Below, piece after piece: positions 44,929 to 50,629 of a DNA stretch of 64,000 nt. The DNA comes from a virus: IMG/VR virus record IMGVR_UViG_3300025759_000077, positions 1-64,000 of that record. One strand, 5' to 3'. A program made the translations under genes and the position numbers. Within the stretch, counting starts at the first letter, position 1. Every line of letters starts with the position of its first letter. The notes under the pieces were generated by a model. That model made no database searches. It was not told where the DNA came from and saw only the letters and a list, made by a program, of their open reading frames with translations.

Positions 44929-44983
44929 CCCGCAGGGCGGCACGGGGTAAAAGGTGTCGCACTCTCACTAGTTATGGTATAGA

Positions 44984-45493
44984 ATGGATACTTTGGTATT
45001 ATCGTCTGCTTATCAACCGATGCACCATGTAAAGTGGCAAGAAGCCATTTCTATGTGGTTTGCTGGAAGGGTTGAGATTGTTTCAGTTTACGAAGACAGA
45101 TTTATCAAAACTGTTGACGACATCTTAAATGTTCCTTCAATTGTTCGATTTGTAGGTAATGTTCTAAAAAGATTTCAGTTCAATAGGGTCGTAAAGTTTA
45201 GCAGAGACAATGTTTTTCTAAGAGACAAAGGTCAGTGTCAGTATTGCTCAAAGCAATTGACCAGACAAAACTTTACCTTAGACCACATCATTCCTGTCTC
45301 ACAAGGCGGTAAGAAGGTATGGCAGAACATTGTAACTTGCTGTAAGTCCTGCAATCAAAGGAAGGGAAACAAGTCAGTGAAGCAAGCAGGAATGAGATTA
45401 CAAAACAAACCAATAATTCCAAAAGAACTAATCGTTGGAAGGGAAAACATTTTTAGCACAAACACTCCTGAAGAGTGGAAAGATTATCTATGA
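44984..45493 (+). CDS. HNH endonuclease
   Basis: 169 residues. The N-terminal half (VLSSAYQPMHHVKWQEAISMWFAGRVEIV) and the HNH core CQYCSKQLTRQNFTLDHIIPVSQGGKKVWQNIVTCC are those of a widespread bacterial HNH protein, with two CxxC zinc pairs (CQYC, CKSC), D-H and N residues. It may be a mobile or DNA-processing nuclease. It overlaps the thymidine kinase by 4 bases. No obvious intron or intein surrounds it, so it is free-standing. Confidence 0.85.
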   Translation: MDTLVLSSAYQPMHHVKWQEAISMWFAGRVEIVSVYEDRFIKTVDDILNVPSIVRFVGNVLKRFQFNRVVKFSRDNVFLRDKGQCQYCSKQLTRQNFTLDHIIPVSQGGKKVWQNIVTCCKSCNQRKGNKSVKQAGMRLQNKPIIPKELIVGRENIFSTNTPEEWKDYL

Positions 45494-46047
45494 AACAAGA
45501 ATTCGTTATTTACACAGGGTCAATGTTTGGTGGCAAGACATCACGAATGCTTGCCAGATTAGAAAGAGCAAAGTACAAGAAAAAAGTAATTAAATTGTTC
45601 AAACCAAATATGGACACAAGATACTCAACTGAATCGGTTATGTCTCATAACGGAGTTCGCTGGAGATCTACAAACATCGTAAATGGTCAAGACATCTTAG
45701 AGAATCTTGGAAGAGCAGATGTTGTTGCTGTAGATGAAGCATTTATGATTCCAGGTGTAGCAGACACCCTTGTAGAACTTTATAAGAGGGGCAAAACAAT
45801 CTATGTTTCATCACTACAAATGTCATCTGCGGGAGATCCTTTTGAAGAGGTCGTAAAGATGATGCCTTATGCTACAAGGATTGAAGTTTGCCCAGCGGTT
45901 TGTTTTTGTGGAGAAGATGCCTATTACACTATTCGACTGAATAATGAAGAAAGAGAAGTTATGGTTGGCGGTAAAGATGACTATGAACCGCGATGCAAAG
46001 AACACACTCATTATATGAACGAGTTAGAAAAACTTGACAATGAGTAA
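45490..46047 (+). CDS. tdk: Thymidine kinase (TK1 type)
   Basis: 185 residues from ATG 45490, which overlaps the HNH stop; an in-frame ATG at 45475 lies inside the HNH gene. GSMFGGKTSRM is the P-loop (about 10-20), VVAVDEAFMIPG the lid/Walker B region, and CPAVC with CFCG and a later RC-x-EH form the zinc site. It phosphorylates thymidine for dTMP supply. It belongs with ThyX, dUTPase and RNR in nucleotide metabolism. Confidence 0.92.
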   Translation: MKQEFVIYTGSMFGGKTSRMLARLERAKYKKKVIKLFKPNMDTRYSTESVMSHNGVRWRSTNIVNGQDILENLGRADVVAVDEAFMIPGVADTLVELYKRGKTIYVSSLQMSSAGDPFEEVVKMMPYATRIEVCPAVCFCGEDAYYTIRLNNEEREVMVGGKDDYEPRCKEHTHYMNELEKLDNE

Positions 46048-46062
46048 AAAATACCATATAAT
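46034..46062 (+). promoter_or_regulatory. Early promoter of tRNA-Tyr with inverted repeat at -10
   Basis: TTGACA (46034-46039), 17-base spacer, TATAAT (46057-46062). ATACCAT and ATGGTAT (46051-46067) form a perfect 7-bp inverted repeat centred on the -10. Confidence 0.8.
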
Positions 46063-46075
46063 GGTATTCAAGTTT

Positions 46076-46159
46076 GGAGGAGCGGTAAAGTTGGAGAGTT
46101 GCCCTGGTCTGTAAAACCAGTGCCGAAAGGCTGAGTGAGTTCGAATCTCACCTCCTCCA
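46076..46159 (+). tRNA. tRNA-Tyr (GTA)
   Basis: Acceptor GGAGGAG pairs with CTCCTCC; the anticodon loop CTGTAAA in the stem CTGGT/ACCAG gives GTA. A long variable arm (GCCGAAAGGC) and TTCGAAT T-loop fit a type II tRNA-Tyr. The CCA end is not encoded. Confidence 0.92.
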
Positions 46160-46174
46160 CCCTGGAGAAAACAA

Positions 46175-46396
46175 ATGAGATATTATAAAATAATAGATTT
46201 TAAAGTAGGAGATTTTATTTACAAGTTTAAAGAAGATCAGTGGTTAAGGTACGGCAAGGTTGTTCTGGAACAGGACGATATCTTTGGAGTAACCTCTAGC
46301 AATTTTAAAGGTGTGATGATGCTCCGCAAAGATCTTCTTTATTCAGAAGGGTTTATTGCAAGCAACTATGAACTTGACAACAAGCAAGAAGATTGA
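46175..46396 (+). CDS. Small protein, function unknown
   Basis: 73 residues, beta-rich (YYKIIDFKVGDFIYKFKEDQWLRYGKVVLEQDDIFGVTSSNFKG), perhaps an SH3-like fold. TGGAGA upstream gives a ribosome binding site. The tail of the gene contains the -35 region of the tRNA-Leu promoter. No family recognised. Confidence 0.5.
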   Translation: MRYYKIIDFKVGDFIYKFKEDQWLRYGKVVLEQDDIFGVTSSNFKGVMMLRKDLLYSEGFIASNYELDNKQED

Positions 46397-46402
46397 TACA
46401 AT
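46374..46402 (+). promoter_or_regulatory. Early promoter of tRNA-Leu
   Basis: TTGACA (46374-46379), 17-base spacer, TACAAT (46397-46402), overlapping the end of gene 46175. Confidence 0.7.
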
Positions 46403-46414
46403 AGTTTTCAAGAA

Positions 46415-46501
46415 GCGAGCATGGTGGAATTGGTAGACACAACGGACTTAAAATCCGTCGCCTCGTTTGGCATGGGGGTTCAAGTCCCCCTGCTCGTACC
46501 A
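46415..46501 (+). tRNA. tRNA-Leu (TAA)
   Basis: Acceptor GCGAGCA pairs with TGCTCGT, anticodon loop CTTAAAA in CGGA/TCCG gives TAA, and a long variable arm (CGCCTCGTTTGGC) marks the type II class. The CCA is encoded. It reads TTA and TTG, common here. Confidence 0.92.
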
Positions 46502-46511
46502 AAGGTGTTTT

Positions 46512-46736
46512 ATGAAAAATAAAAAAGCATTGAAAGAATTTAGAGAAGAATTTTTATTAGATGAAGATTATGAGTATAGCATTGAACAAGATGATGGCGG
46601 GAAGACATTAGACATTATTGTCCCAGAAGGACATGCCCAGTTCCTAAGACAAAAGATTCCACGAAGATGGAGAGGGATTAGGACGATGATAATTTCCCGT
46701 AAAAAAAGAAAGCAAATAGATGAAGATGAAATCTAA
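46512..46736 (+). CDS. Small protein, function unknown
   Basis: 74 residues from ATG 46512 with AAAGGTGT upstream; longer in-frame versions would run through the tRNA and are rejected. The protein is charged: an acidic helical N-terminus (ALKEFREEFLLDEDYEYSIEQDD) and a basic end (PRRWRGIRTMIISRKKRKQ). No family recognised. Confidence 0.5.
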   Translation: MKNKKALKEFREEFLLDEDYEYSIEQDDGGKTLDIIVPEGHAQFLRQKIPRRWRGIRTMIISRKKRKQIDEDEI

Positions 46737-46739
46737 TTT

Positions 46740-46961
46740 ATGAAGATAGGTGATTTAGTTATAACAAAAACAAACAGACATGTCGGCTGTATAATCGACA
46801 TAAAAAAACAAAGGTGGGCTGGTGTTTGTGCCAAGATCTTATTCTTCAAAACAGGTAAGAAAGAATGGAGAAAAATGGGCAACTTAGAACCACTTGACAA
46901 AATCCACAAGGAGGGTTATAATGGATTCACTTCACGAGAAAAGAATGAGAGAGATCAATAA
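46740..46961 (+). CDS. Small SH3/KOW-like protein
   Basis: 73 residues. IGDLVITKTNRHVGCIIDIKKQRWAGVCAKILFFKTGKKEWRKMGNLEPL is a beta-strand succession like the small KOW/SH3-like barrels found in phage early proteins. Its last 41 bases overlap the next gene. Its tail carries a promoter whose -10 spans the next start codon. Confidence 0.5.
   Translation: MKIGDLVITKTNRHVGCIIDIKKQRWAGVCAKILFFKTGKKEWRKMGNLEPLDKIHKEGYNGFTSREKNERDQ
46894..46922 (+). promoter_or_regulatory. Early promoter whose -10 spans a start codon
   Basis: TTGACA (46894-46899), 17-base spacer containing AAGGAGG, TATAAT (46917-46922). The first two bases of the ATG at 46921 are the last two of the -10, so RNA would start after that codon and serve the tRNAs downstream. 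Confidence 0.7.
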
Positions 46962-47079
46962 AGAACAAGATAGGCTTCGTCGTAACGAACTTATCTATGT
47001 AGCGGTCTCAAGCACATGTATGGGTTATTGCCTTGGTGAATTGGTGAGAAACTTTTTCCATTACATGGGCTGGATGTAA
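46921..47079 (+). CDS. Small membrane protein
   Basis: 52 residues from ATG 46921 with AAGGAGG upstream. The first half is charged (MDSLHEKRMREINKEQDRLRRN) and the second half (about 24-42) hydrophobic, suggesting one membrane segment with a GYCLGELV turn. An upstream ATG at 46894 overlaps the -35. It can be translated only from transcripts that begin upstream of 46894. Function unknown. Confidence 0.5.
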   Translation: MDSLHEKRMREINKEQDRLRRNELIYVAVSSTCMGYCLGELVRNFFHYMGWM

Positions 47080-47087
47080 AAATCCAA

Positions 47088-47164
47088 GCGCCCTTAGCTC
47101 AGTTGGATAGAGCATCGGTCTTCTAAACCGAGGGTCACAGGTTCGAATCCTGTAGGGCGTGCCA
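47088..47164 (+). tRNA. tRNA-Arg (TCT)
   Basis: Acceptor GCGCCCT pairs with AGGGCGT, anticodon loop CTTCTAA in TCGGT/ACCGA gives TCT, T-arm GTTCGAATC is present and CCA is encoded. It reads AGA and AGG, the most used arginine codons in this phage. Confidence 0.93.
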
Positions 47165-47166
47165 AA

Positions 47167-47243
47167 GCGGGTGTAGCATAACTGGTAAATGCACTGTTCT
47201 TATAAAGCAGAGATAGTGAGTTCAAGCCTCACCACCCGTACCA
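47167..47243 (+). tRNA. tRNA-Ile (TAT)
   Basis: Acceptor GCGGGTG pairs with CACCCGT, anticodon loop CTTATAA in CTGTT/AGCAG gives TAT. The T-loop TTCAAGC and an encoded CCA support the call. A TAT anticodon reads ATA, which is frequent in the A/T-rich genes here and rare in many hosts. Confidence 0.85.
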
Positions 47244-47247
47244 AAAC

Positions 47248-47320
47248 GCCGAAATAGCTCAGTTGGTAGAGCGCTTCACTTGTAATGAAGATGTCACGGG
47301 TTCGATTCCTGTTTTCGGCA
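47248..47320 (+). tRNA. tRNA-Thr (TGT)
   Basis: Acceptor GCCGAAA pairs with TTTCGGC, anticodon loop CTTGTAA in CTTCA/TGAAG gives TGT. GGTTCGATTCC forms the T arm. CCA is not encoded. Confidence 0.92.
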
Positions 47321-47331
47321 CTGGACGAAAA

Positions 47332-47577
47332 ATGAAAGAAATAACAATAAAATTCGATGAAAAGTTTTATAAGCGTCTAAATGACGCACGCAGATTAGAA
47401 GCACCAGATATTAGGAACGCTAAGTTCTGTAAAGAATTGGTAGAAGCGATGGTCGGTGCTATTGAAGACGATCACAAAAATAAAGGAGATAAAAGTGCAA
47501 ATCGTAAAAAACGAACTAACAAACAAACTAAACAAACTAAACCTCGCAAACGACGCCGAAGTAACTCTTCGTTATGA
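47332..47577 (+). CDS. Small protein with basic out-of-frame tail
   Basis: 81 residues from ATG 47332, since the upstream frame runs through tRNA-Thr. The first half (ITIKFDEKFYKRLNDARRLEAPDIRNAKFCKELVEAMVGAIED) is helical. The last 28 residues (rich in Lys, Arg, Thr) lie in a region also read in another frame by the gene starting at 47495, so one of the two is an overprint. Function unknown. Confidence 0.45.
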   Translation: MKEITIKFDEKFYKRLNDARRLEAPDIRNAKFCKELVEAMVGAIEDDHKNKGDKSANRKKRTNKQTKQTKPRKRRRSNSSL

Positions 47578-47980
47578 GAACGGTCGTCAGGTATTTCACT
47601 ACACAGGCGATTATTTAGACGAGGTTCTTCAAGAGACCAATGTTATTAGTGAGGTCGCACACCTCGTATCCTACGATGGTATTCGTAAGCATAACTCAGT
47701 AATTAACGATCTCCGAAACAACGGAGCACTTGATGATTATGAGCGAGGTTCATTCACCTTTGAAGACCATGTTTACGAGGCAGTAAAGAACGACTGGTAT
47801 GATTACATCGAAGAGTCAGTCGAACAATGGGATCACAAGCGAGGAATGTGTAATGTTTCCGCAGAGGTAAAGGTTCCACTAAATCTACTAGCAGAAGCAG
47901 AGGAGTTTGGATTTACTCTTGATAATGCTTGGAAGGTCTTTGTTCGCACTGATGCCGGTGTGTTGGAGGTAGAGCGATAA
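47495..47980 (+). CDS. Protein of unknown function (GTG start)
   Basis: 161 residues from GTG 47495, chosen for AAAGGAG seven bases upstream; an ATG at 47456 in frame has no such site. The protein is acidic and Tyr/Asp-rich, without membrane segments or cysteine pairs. It overlaps the previous gene by 83 bases in a different frame and the next by one. No family recognised. Confidence 0.6.
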   Translation: MQIVKNELTNKLNKLNLANDAEVTLRYENGRQVFHYTGDYLDEVLQETNVISEVAHLVSYDGIRKHNSVINDLRNNGALDDYERGSFTFEDHVYEAVKNDWYDYIEESVEQWDHKRGMCNVSAEVKVPLNLLAEAEEFGFTLDNAWKVFVRTDAGVLEVER

Positions 47981-48093
47981 TGTTTGTAGATGATAAGCAA
48001 TTTGAGAAGGAAGCAGGTAAGGTCTTTTGGGCATTTGTAGCAGCATTCGCAGGAGTTGCGGGACTATTCCTTTATCTTGGGAGTTTGGGATGA
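47980..48093 (+). CDS. 37-residue membrane protein
   Basis: A short frame from ATG 47980 to TGA 48093 that fits exactly between neighbours: it shares one base with the previous stop and four (ATGA) with the next start. A charged N-terminus (MFVDDKQFEKEAGK) precedes one hydrophobic span (VFWAFVAAFAGVAGLFLYLGSLG). Perhaps a tiny holin, toxin or membrane modulator; function unknown. Confidence 0.55.
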   Translation: MFVDDKQFEKEAGKVFWAFVAAFAGVAGLFLYLGSLG

Positions 48094-48191
48094 CTCTAAA
48101 ACAATTATTTTACAGTATTTTGGGAATCACATTTGTTGGTTATTGTTTGTTCAGAATGATTCCTGGTGTTTATAATTTATTTATGGGGTAA
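48090..48191 (+). CDS. 33-residue membrane protein
   Basis: ATG 48090 overlaps the previous TGA. The product starts MTLKQLFYSILGITFVGYCL and has one hydrophobic segment. It is followed by ThyX after one base. The tight phasing with both neighbours supports translation. Together with the preceding gene it may form a two-component membrane pair. Function unknown. Confidence 0.5.
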   Translation: MTLKQLFYSILGITFVGYCLFRMIPGVYNLFMG

Positions 48192-48192
48192 A

Positions 48193-48891
48193 ATGTTATT
48201 AAAAATGAAAATCCCTCTTTATGAGGACGGCAAAGGTTTCGTAGAGTTAGTTGATGCTGTGGGTTCAGACCTTTCAGTTGTAAACTCTGCTCGCGTTTCC
48301 TTTGGCAAGCACAAAACAGAACTTGATAATAAAGATAAAAAACTTATCAAGTATCTTATCAAACACAAGCACACTTCCACCCTGGAACACTGCTTTGTAA
48401 CCTTCCGTGTAAAGGTTCCGCTGTTTGTTCGCTCTCAACACCACAGGCATCGCACTTGGTCTTACAACGAGATTAGTCGTCGTTACACTGACTTTGACAT
48501 TCAGTTCTATGAACCATCAACTTTTAGAACTCAGCACAAATCAAACCGTCAAGCAAGCAATGCAAGTGATTTAATTGATCCCGTTTTGCCACAGTGGGAA
48601 ACATCAGCAGCAGTAGCAATGCGACACCACCATCAAGCAAGTCTTCAATTGTTTGAAGAACTTATTGAGTCAGGTGTTTGCCGTGAACAAGCAAGGGGTG
48701 TTCTACCACAGAACATGTATACAGAATACTATGCTTCAGCAAACCTAAATAACATTTTGAAGTTTATTGACCTCCGCACACACGAAGGAGCGCAGTGGGA
48801 AATTCAAGAAATGGCAAAGGGAATGCTGGAAATCATTACAAAACTTTATCCAGAGACAGTAGGGGCATATCGTGAAATCAGGGGAGCATAA
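48193..48891 (+). CDS. thyX: Flavin-dependent thymidylate synthase (ThyX)
   Basis: 232 residues from ATG 48193 (48205 is possible). The signature RHRTWSYNEISRRY is the ThyX RHRxxSxNxxSxRY motif that binds FAD and dUMP; EHCFVTFRVKVPLFVRSQHHRHR lies before it. The enzyme makes dTMP from dUMP using folate and reduced flavin. It contrasts with the ThyA enzyme of T4. Together with dUTPase, TK and class II RNR it completes a nucleotide supply set. Confidence 0.95.
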   Translation: MLLKMKIPLYEDGKGFVELVDAVGSDLSVVNSARVSFGKHKTELDNKDKKLIKYLIKHKHTSTLEHCFVTFRVKVPLFVRSQHHRHRTWSYNEISRRYTDFDIQFYEPSTFRTQHKSNRQASNASDLIDPVLPQWETSAAVAMRHHHQASLQLFEELIESGVCREQARGVLPQNMYTEYYASANLNNILKFIDLRTHEGAQWEIQEMAKGMLEIITKLYPETVGAYREIRGA

Positions 48892-49350
48892 ATGGTCATT
48901 ACTGGAAAAGTTATCTGTCTTGCTGTCATGGTTAACACAGCACTCTTTAGTCGTGCTGGTACAAATAGTGCTTGTCGTTATAGCAATATTGTTGTAAAAG
49001 CGAGTTCTAAATATAAACTGGACCCCTACTTATTAACAGCACTTATCAAAGTGGAATCTAATTGGAAACCTCATGTTGTTTCACCTGCCGGTGCTTGCGG
49101 ATTAACCCAGGTCGTTCATAAATACAGCAAATATAATTGTAAGCAATTAAAAAATCCAAAGATCTCAATTTGGGAGGGTGCTAAAAAATTAAATTACTGG
49201 ATTTATAAATACGGCAAGGGCAATGTAAAGATCGGATTATGTGGATATAACGCAGGTTTTCGATGCAAAGGAAAGTCACCCAACAAAAAAGGGTTGACAT
49301 ACGCAAAAAAAGTTGTTACAATAAGCAACAGGTTAAAAAGGAGAAAATAA
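48892..49350 (+). CDS. Secreted lytic transglycosylase (SLT domain)
   Basis: 152 residues. A hydrophobic N-terminus (GKVICLAVMVNTALFS) looks like a signal peptide. TALIKVESNWKPHVVSPAGACGLTQV gives the catalytic glutamate E55 and the GLxQ motif, and IGLCGYNAG is the family N-A-G motif. It cuts peptidoglycan glycan strands. As a second muralytic enzyme exported to the periplasm it may act in lysis or in wall remodelling rather than as a virion lysozyme. It starts at the stop of ThyX with no gap. Confidence 0.85.
   Translation: MVITGKVICLAVMVNTALFSRAGTNSACRYSNIVVKASSKYKLDPYLLTALIKVESNWKPHVVSPAGACGLTQVVHKYSKYNCKQLKNPKISIWEGAKKLNYWIYKYGKGNVKIGLCGYNAGFRCKGKSPNKKGLTYAKKVVTISNRLKRRK
49294..49322 (+). 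promoter_or_regulatory. Early promoter of lipoprotein gene
   Basis: TTGACA (49294-49299), 17-base spacer, TACAAT (49317-49322), within the end of the transglycosylase gene. Confidence 0.65.
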
Positions 49351-49351
49351 T

Positions 49352-49588
49352 ATGCGAAACCTATTTCTAATCACAGCAGCACTATCAATGTTACTATTTG
49401 GTTGTGGATGCGATGAAAAGAAGGAAAAGAAGGAAGCAGATGTAGAGGCAGTTACAGATGCGGGAACTTCAAGTGATGCTGAGGCAACACCAGATGCTGG
49501 AACACCAGCAGACGCTACAAGCACACCAGATGCAGCAACACCAGTTGATGCTGTAGTGCTTCCCGGTGATGTAACACCACAAGGTTAA
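49352..49588 (+). CDS. Small acidic lipoprotein with Asp-Ala-Gly repeats
   Basis: 78 residues. A signal segment (MRNLFLITAALSMLLFGC) ends with the lipobox LFGC, so Cys18 would be lipidated. The rest is Lys/Glu then a repetitive Ala/Pro/Thr/Asp tail with TPDAGTPADA-type units. AAAAAGGAGAA precedes the start. Candidates are an o-spanin (lipoprotein partner of an i-spanin) or a superinfection-exclusion lipoprotein; the sequence cannot decide. Confidence 0.65.
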   Translation: MRNLFLITAALSMLLFGCGCDEKKEKKEADVEAVTDAGTSSDAEATPDAGTPADATSTPDAATPVDAVVLPGDVTPQG

Positions 49589-49595
49589 TCACCTT

Positions 49596-49671
49596 TCCGT
49601 GATAGTTCAGCAGGTAGAACAAGTGGCTGTTAACCACTGGGTCGGGGGTTCGAATCCCTCTCACGGAGCCA
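49596..49671 (+). tRNA. tRNA-Asn (GTT)
   Basis: Acceptor TCCGTGA pairs with TCACGGA, anticodon loop CTGTTAA in GTGG/CCAC gives GTT, T arm GGGTTCGAATCCC is intact and CCA is encoded. It lies 7 bases after the lipoprotein stop. Confidence 0.92.
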
Positions 49672-49687
49672 ACTAGGAGAAACTAAA

Positions 49688-49903
49688 ATGGATAGGACCG
49701 CAATAGGAAACTTATTTTTAGAAGCAGCAAAGCGTCGTCTTGAGGCACAAATCAAAGATGCAGAAGCAAAAGTAAATCTCTATCTAACTCAGGCGGTTGG
49801 AGTTGGAGAACATCCAGAAATTACAGAAGAAATTATTAAAGCAGCAGAACAAGGCGCTCACGCTCAAGATGTTTTAAATTTCATCAATAAGCGCTGGAAT
49901 TGA
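49688..49903 (+). CDS. Small helical protein, function unknown
   Basis: 71 residues, helical and Ala/Glu-rich, with AGGAGAAAC as ribosome binding site. No cysteines or membrane segments. It sits between tRNA-Asn and tRNA-Glu. No family recognised. Confidence 0.5.
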   Translation: MDRTAIGNLFLEAAKRRLEAQIKDAEAKVNLYLTQAVGVGEHPEITEEIIKAAEQGAHAQDVLNFINKRWN

Positions 49904-49909
49904 TAGAAT

Positions 49910-49984
49910 GCTCCCATAGTTTAGTGGTTAGAACGCTGGGCTTTCATCCCGGTAGCGAGGGTTCGATTCCCTCTGGGAGTACCA
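49910..49984 (+). tRNA. tRNA-Glu (TTC)
   Basis: Acceptor GCTCCCA pairs with TGGGAGT, anticodon loop CTTTCAT in CTGGG/CCCGG gives TTC, T arm GGGTTCGATTCCC and an encoded CCA follow. It reads GAA and GAG. Confidence 0.92.
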
Positions 49985-49996
49985 TAAGGAGGCGCA

Positions 49997-50302
49997 ATGA
50001 TAATGGAATTGCACAGAACAGATGATAAAGTTGATCCGTTTGAGATGCCAACACAGGGATATGAAATGAATTCAGACAGAAATCAACTAAAAAGTTATTC
50101 AGAATTAGTAAATCACCCTGACCATTATAACACTGGAAAGATTGAGGTTATCGATGCGATTCAGGATTGGGGACTTGACTTTATCGAAGGTAATGTGGTA
50201 AAGTATGTAGCAAGGTCAAGGCACAAGTCATCTCGTGTTGGCGACCTAAAGAAAGCCAGATGGTATCTGGATTATCTTATTAGACAATTAGAAGGAGAAT
50301 AA
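49997..50302 (+). CDS. DUF3310-type protein
   Basis: 101 residues (ATG 50003 is an alternative start). VNHPDHYNTGKIEVIDAIQ, GNVVKYVARSRHK and DLKKARWYLDYLIRQ are the hallmarks of DUF3310, often called nucleotide-kinase-like in phage annotations though the activity is uncertain. The early position and nucleotide-metabolism neighbours agree with that reading. AAGGAGG precedes the start. Confidence 0.8.
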   Translation: MIMELHRTDDKVDPFEMPTQGYEMNSDRNQLKSYSELVNHPDHYNTGKIEVIDAIQDWGLDFIEGNVVKYVARSRHKSSRVGDLKKARWYLDYLIRQLEGE

Positions 50303-50303
50303 A

Positions 50304-50486
50304 ATGTCAGTTAAGGTTTCACTTGAACAAGTAGTTCAGCAACTTACAGAGGCACTTGCCGACGCAGAGAAGACCGATAGTGGTAATAAGGCAGCAGGTA
50401 CTCGTGTACGCAAGGCAGCACAATCAGCAACAAATGCCTTGAAGGATTTGCGTAAGCAGGTTCTTGAAGTCCGTAACGCCGACTAG
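50304..50486 (+). CDS. Histone H1/Hc1-like small DNA-binding protein
   Basis: 60 residues. The segment GNKAAGTRVRKAAQSATNALKDLRKQVLEVRN matches the DSGNKAAGTRVRKALQ-type motif of bacterial H1-like proteins. These are small basic nucleoid proteins. In a phage it could help compact or protect viral DNA or affect host nucleoid structure. AGGAGAA precedes the start. The family call is from motif memory. Confidence 0.6.
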   Translation: MSVKVSLEQVVQQLTEALADAEKTDSGNKAAGTRVRKAAQSATNALKDLRKQVLEVRNAD

Positions 50487-50629
50487 TGTATAAAGGCAGA
50501 GCGGAATACGAACAGATGAGGGACTTTGTTTTGAAAGCAGAGTCCTTCATTCATAAAACAAAGAACTATTTAGTAAAGCAATACAAGAGAATAGTTCTCC
50601 ATGTTCGTAGATTTTTCATTAAAAAGTAA
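50486..50629 (+). CDS. 47-residue basic protein (GTG start)
   Basis: A frame from GTG 50486 (joined to the previous stop as TAGTG) to TAA 50629. The product starts MYKGRAEYEQMRDFVLKAES and ends VRRFFIKK; it is helical and basic. It covers an otherwise empty 115-base gap and ends inside the kinase gene. No Shine-Dalgarno sequence is clear, so translation would depend on coupling. Treat as likely but unproven. Confidence 0.4.
   Translation: MYKGRAEYEQMRDFVLKAESFIHKTKNYLVKQYKRIVLHVRRFFIKK
50516..50552 (+). other. Hairpin before kinase gene, possible weak terminator
   Basis: GGACTTTG (about 50521-50528) pairs with CAGAGTCC (about 50538-50545) over a 9-base loop, with extra pairs outside. Only a weak T-rich tail (TTCATT) follows. 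It could end the early unit 49352-50486. Confidence 0.3.
50562..50598 (+). other. Inverted repeat spanning late motif and kinase start region
   Basis: AGAACTATT (50562-50570) is the exact complement of AATAGTTCT (50590-50598), two bases before the ATG at 50601. The left arm contains the first bases of the late motif. RNA started at that motif would lack the left arm, while read-through RNA would form the hairpin next to the start. Confidence 0.4.
50566..50579 (+). promoter_or_regulatory. Late-promoter-like motif before two-component genes
   Basis: CTATTTAGTAAAGC, 35 bases before the kinase ATG. It is the only CTATTTA site here that precedes signalling genes rather than virion, scaffold, lysis or head genes. 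Confidence 0.5.

Noticed and set aside
46467-46511. Upstream extension of gene 46512 through tRNA-Leu
   Set aside because: It would translate the tRNA sequence; the ATG at 46512 is adequate.
47263-47331. Upstream extension of gene 47332 through tRNA-Thr
   Set aside because: The extension is tRNA sequence and not coding.
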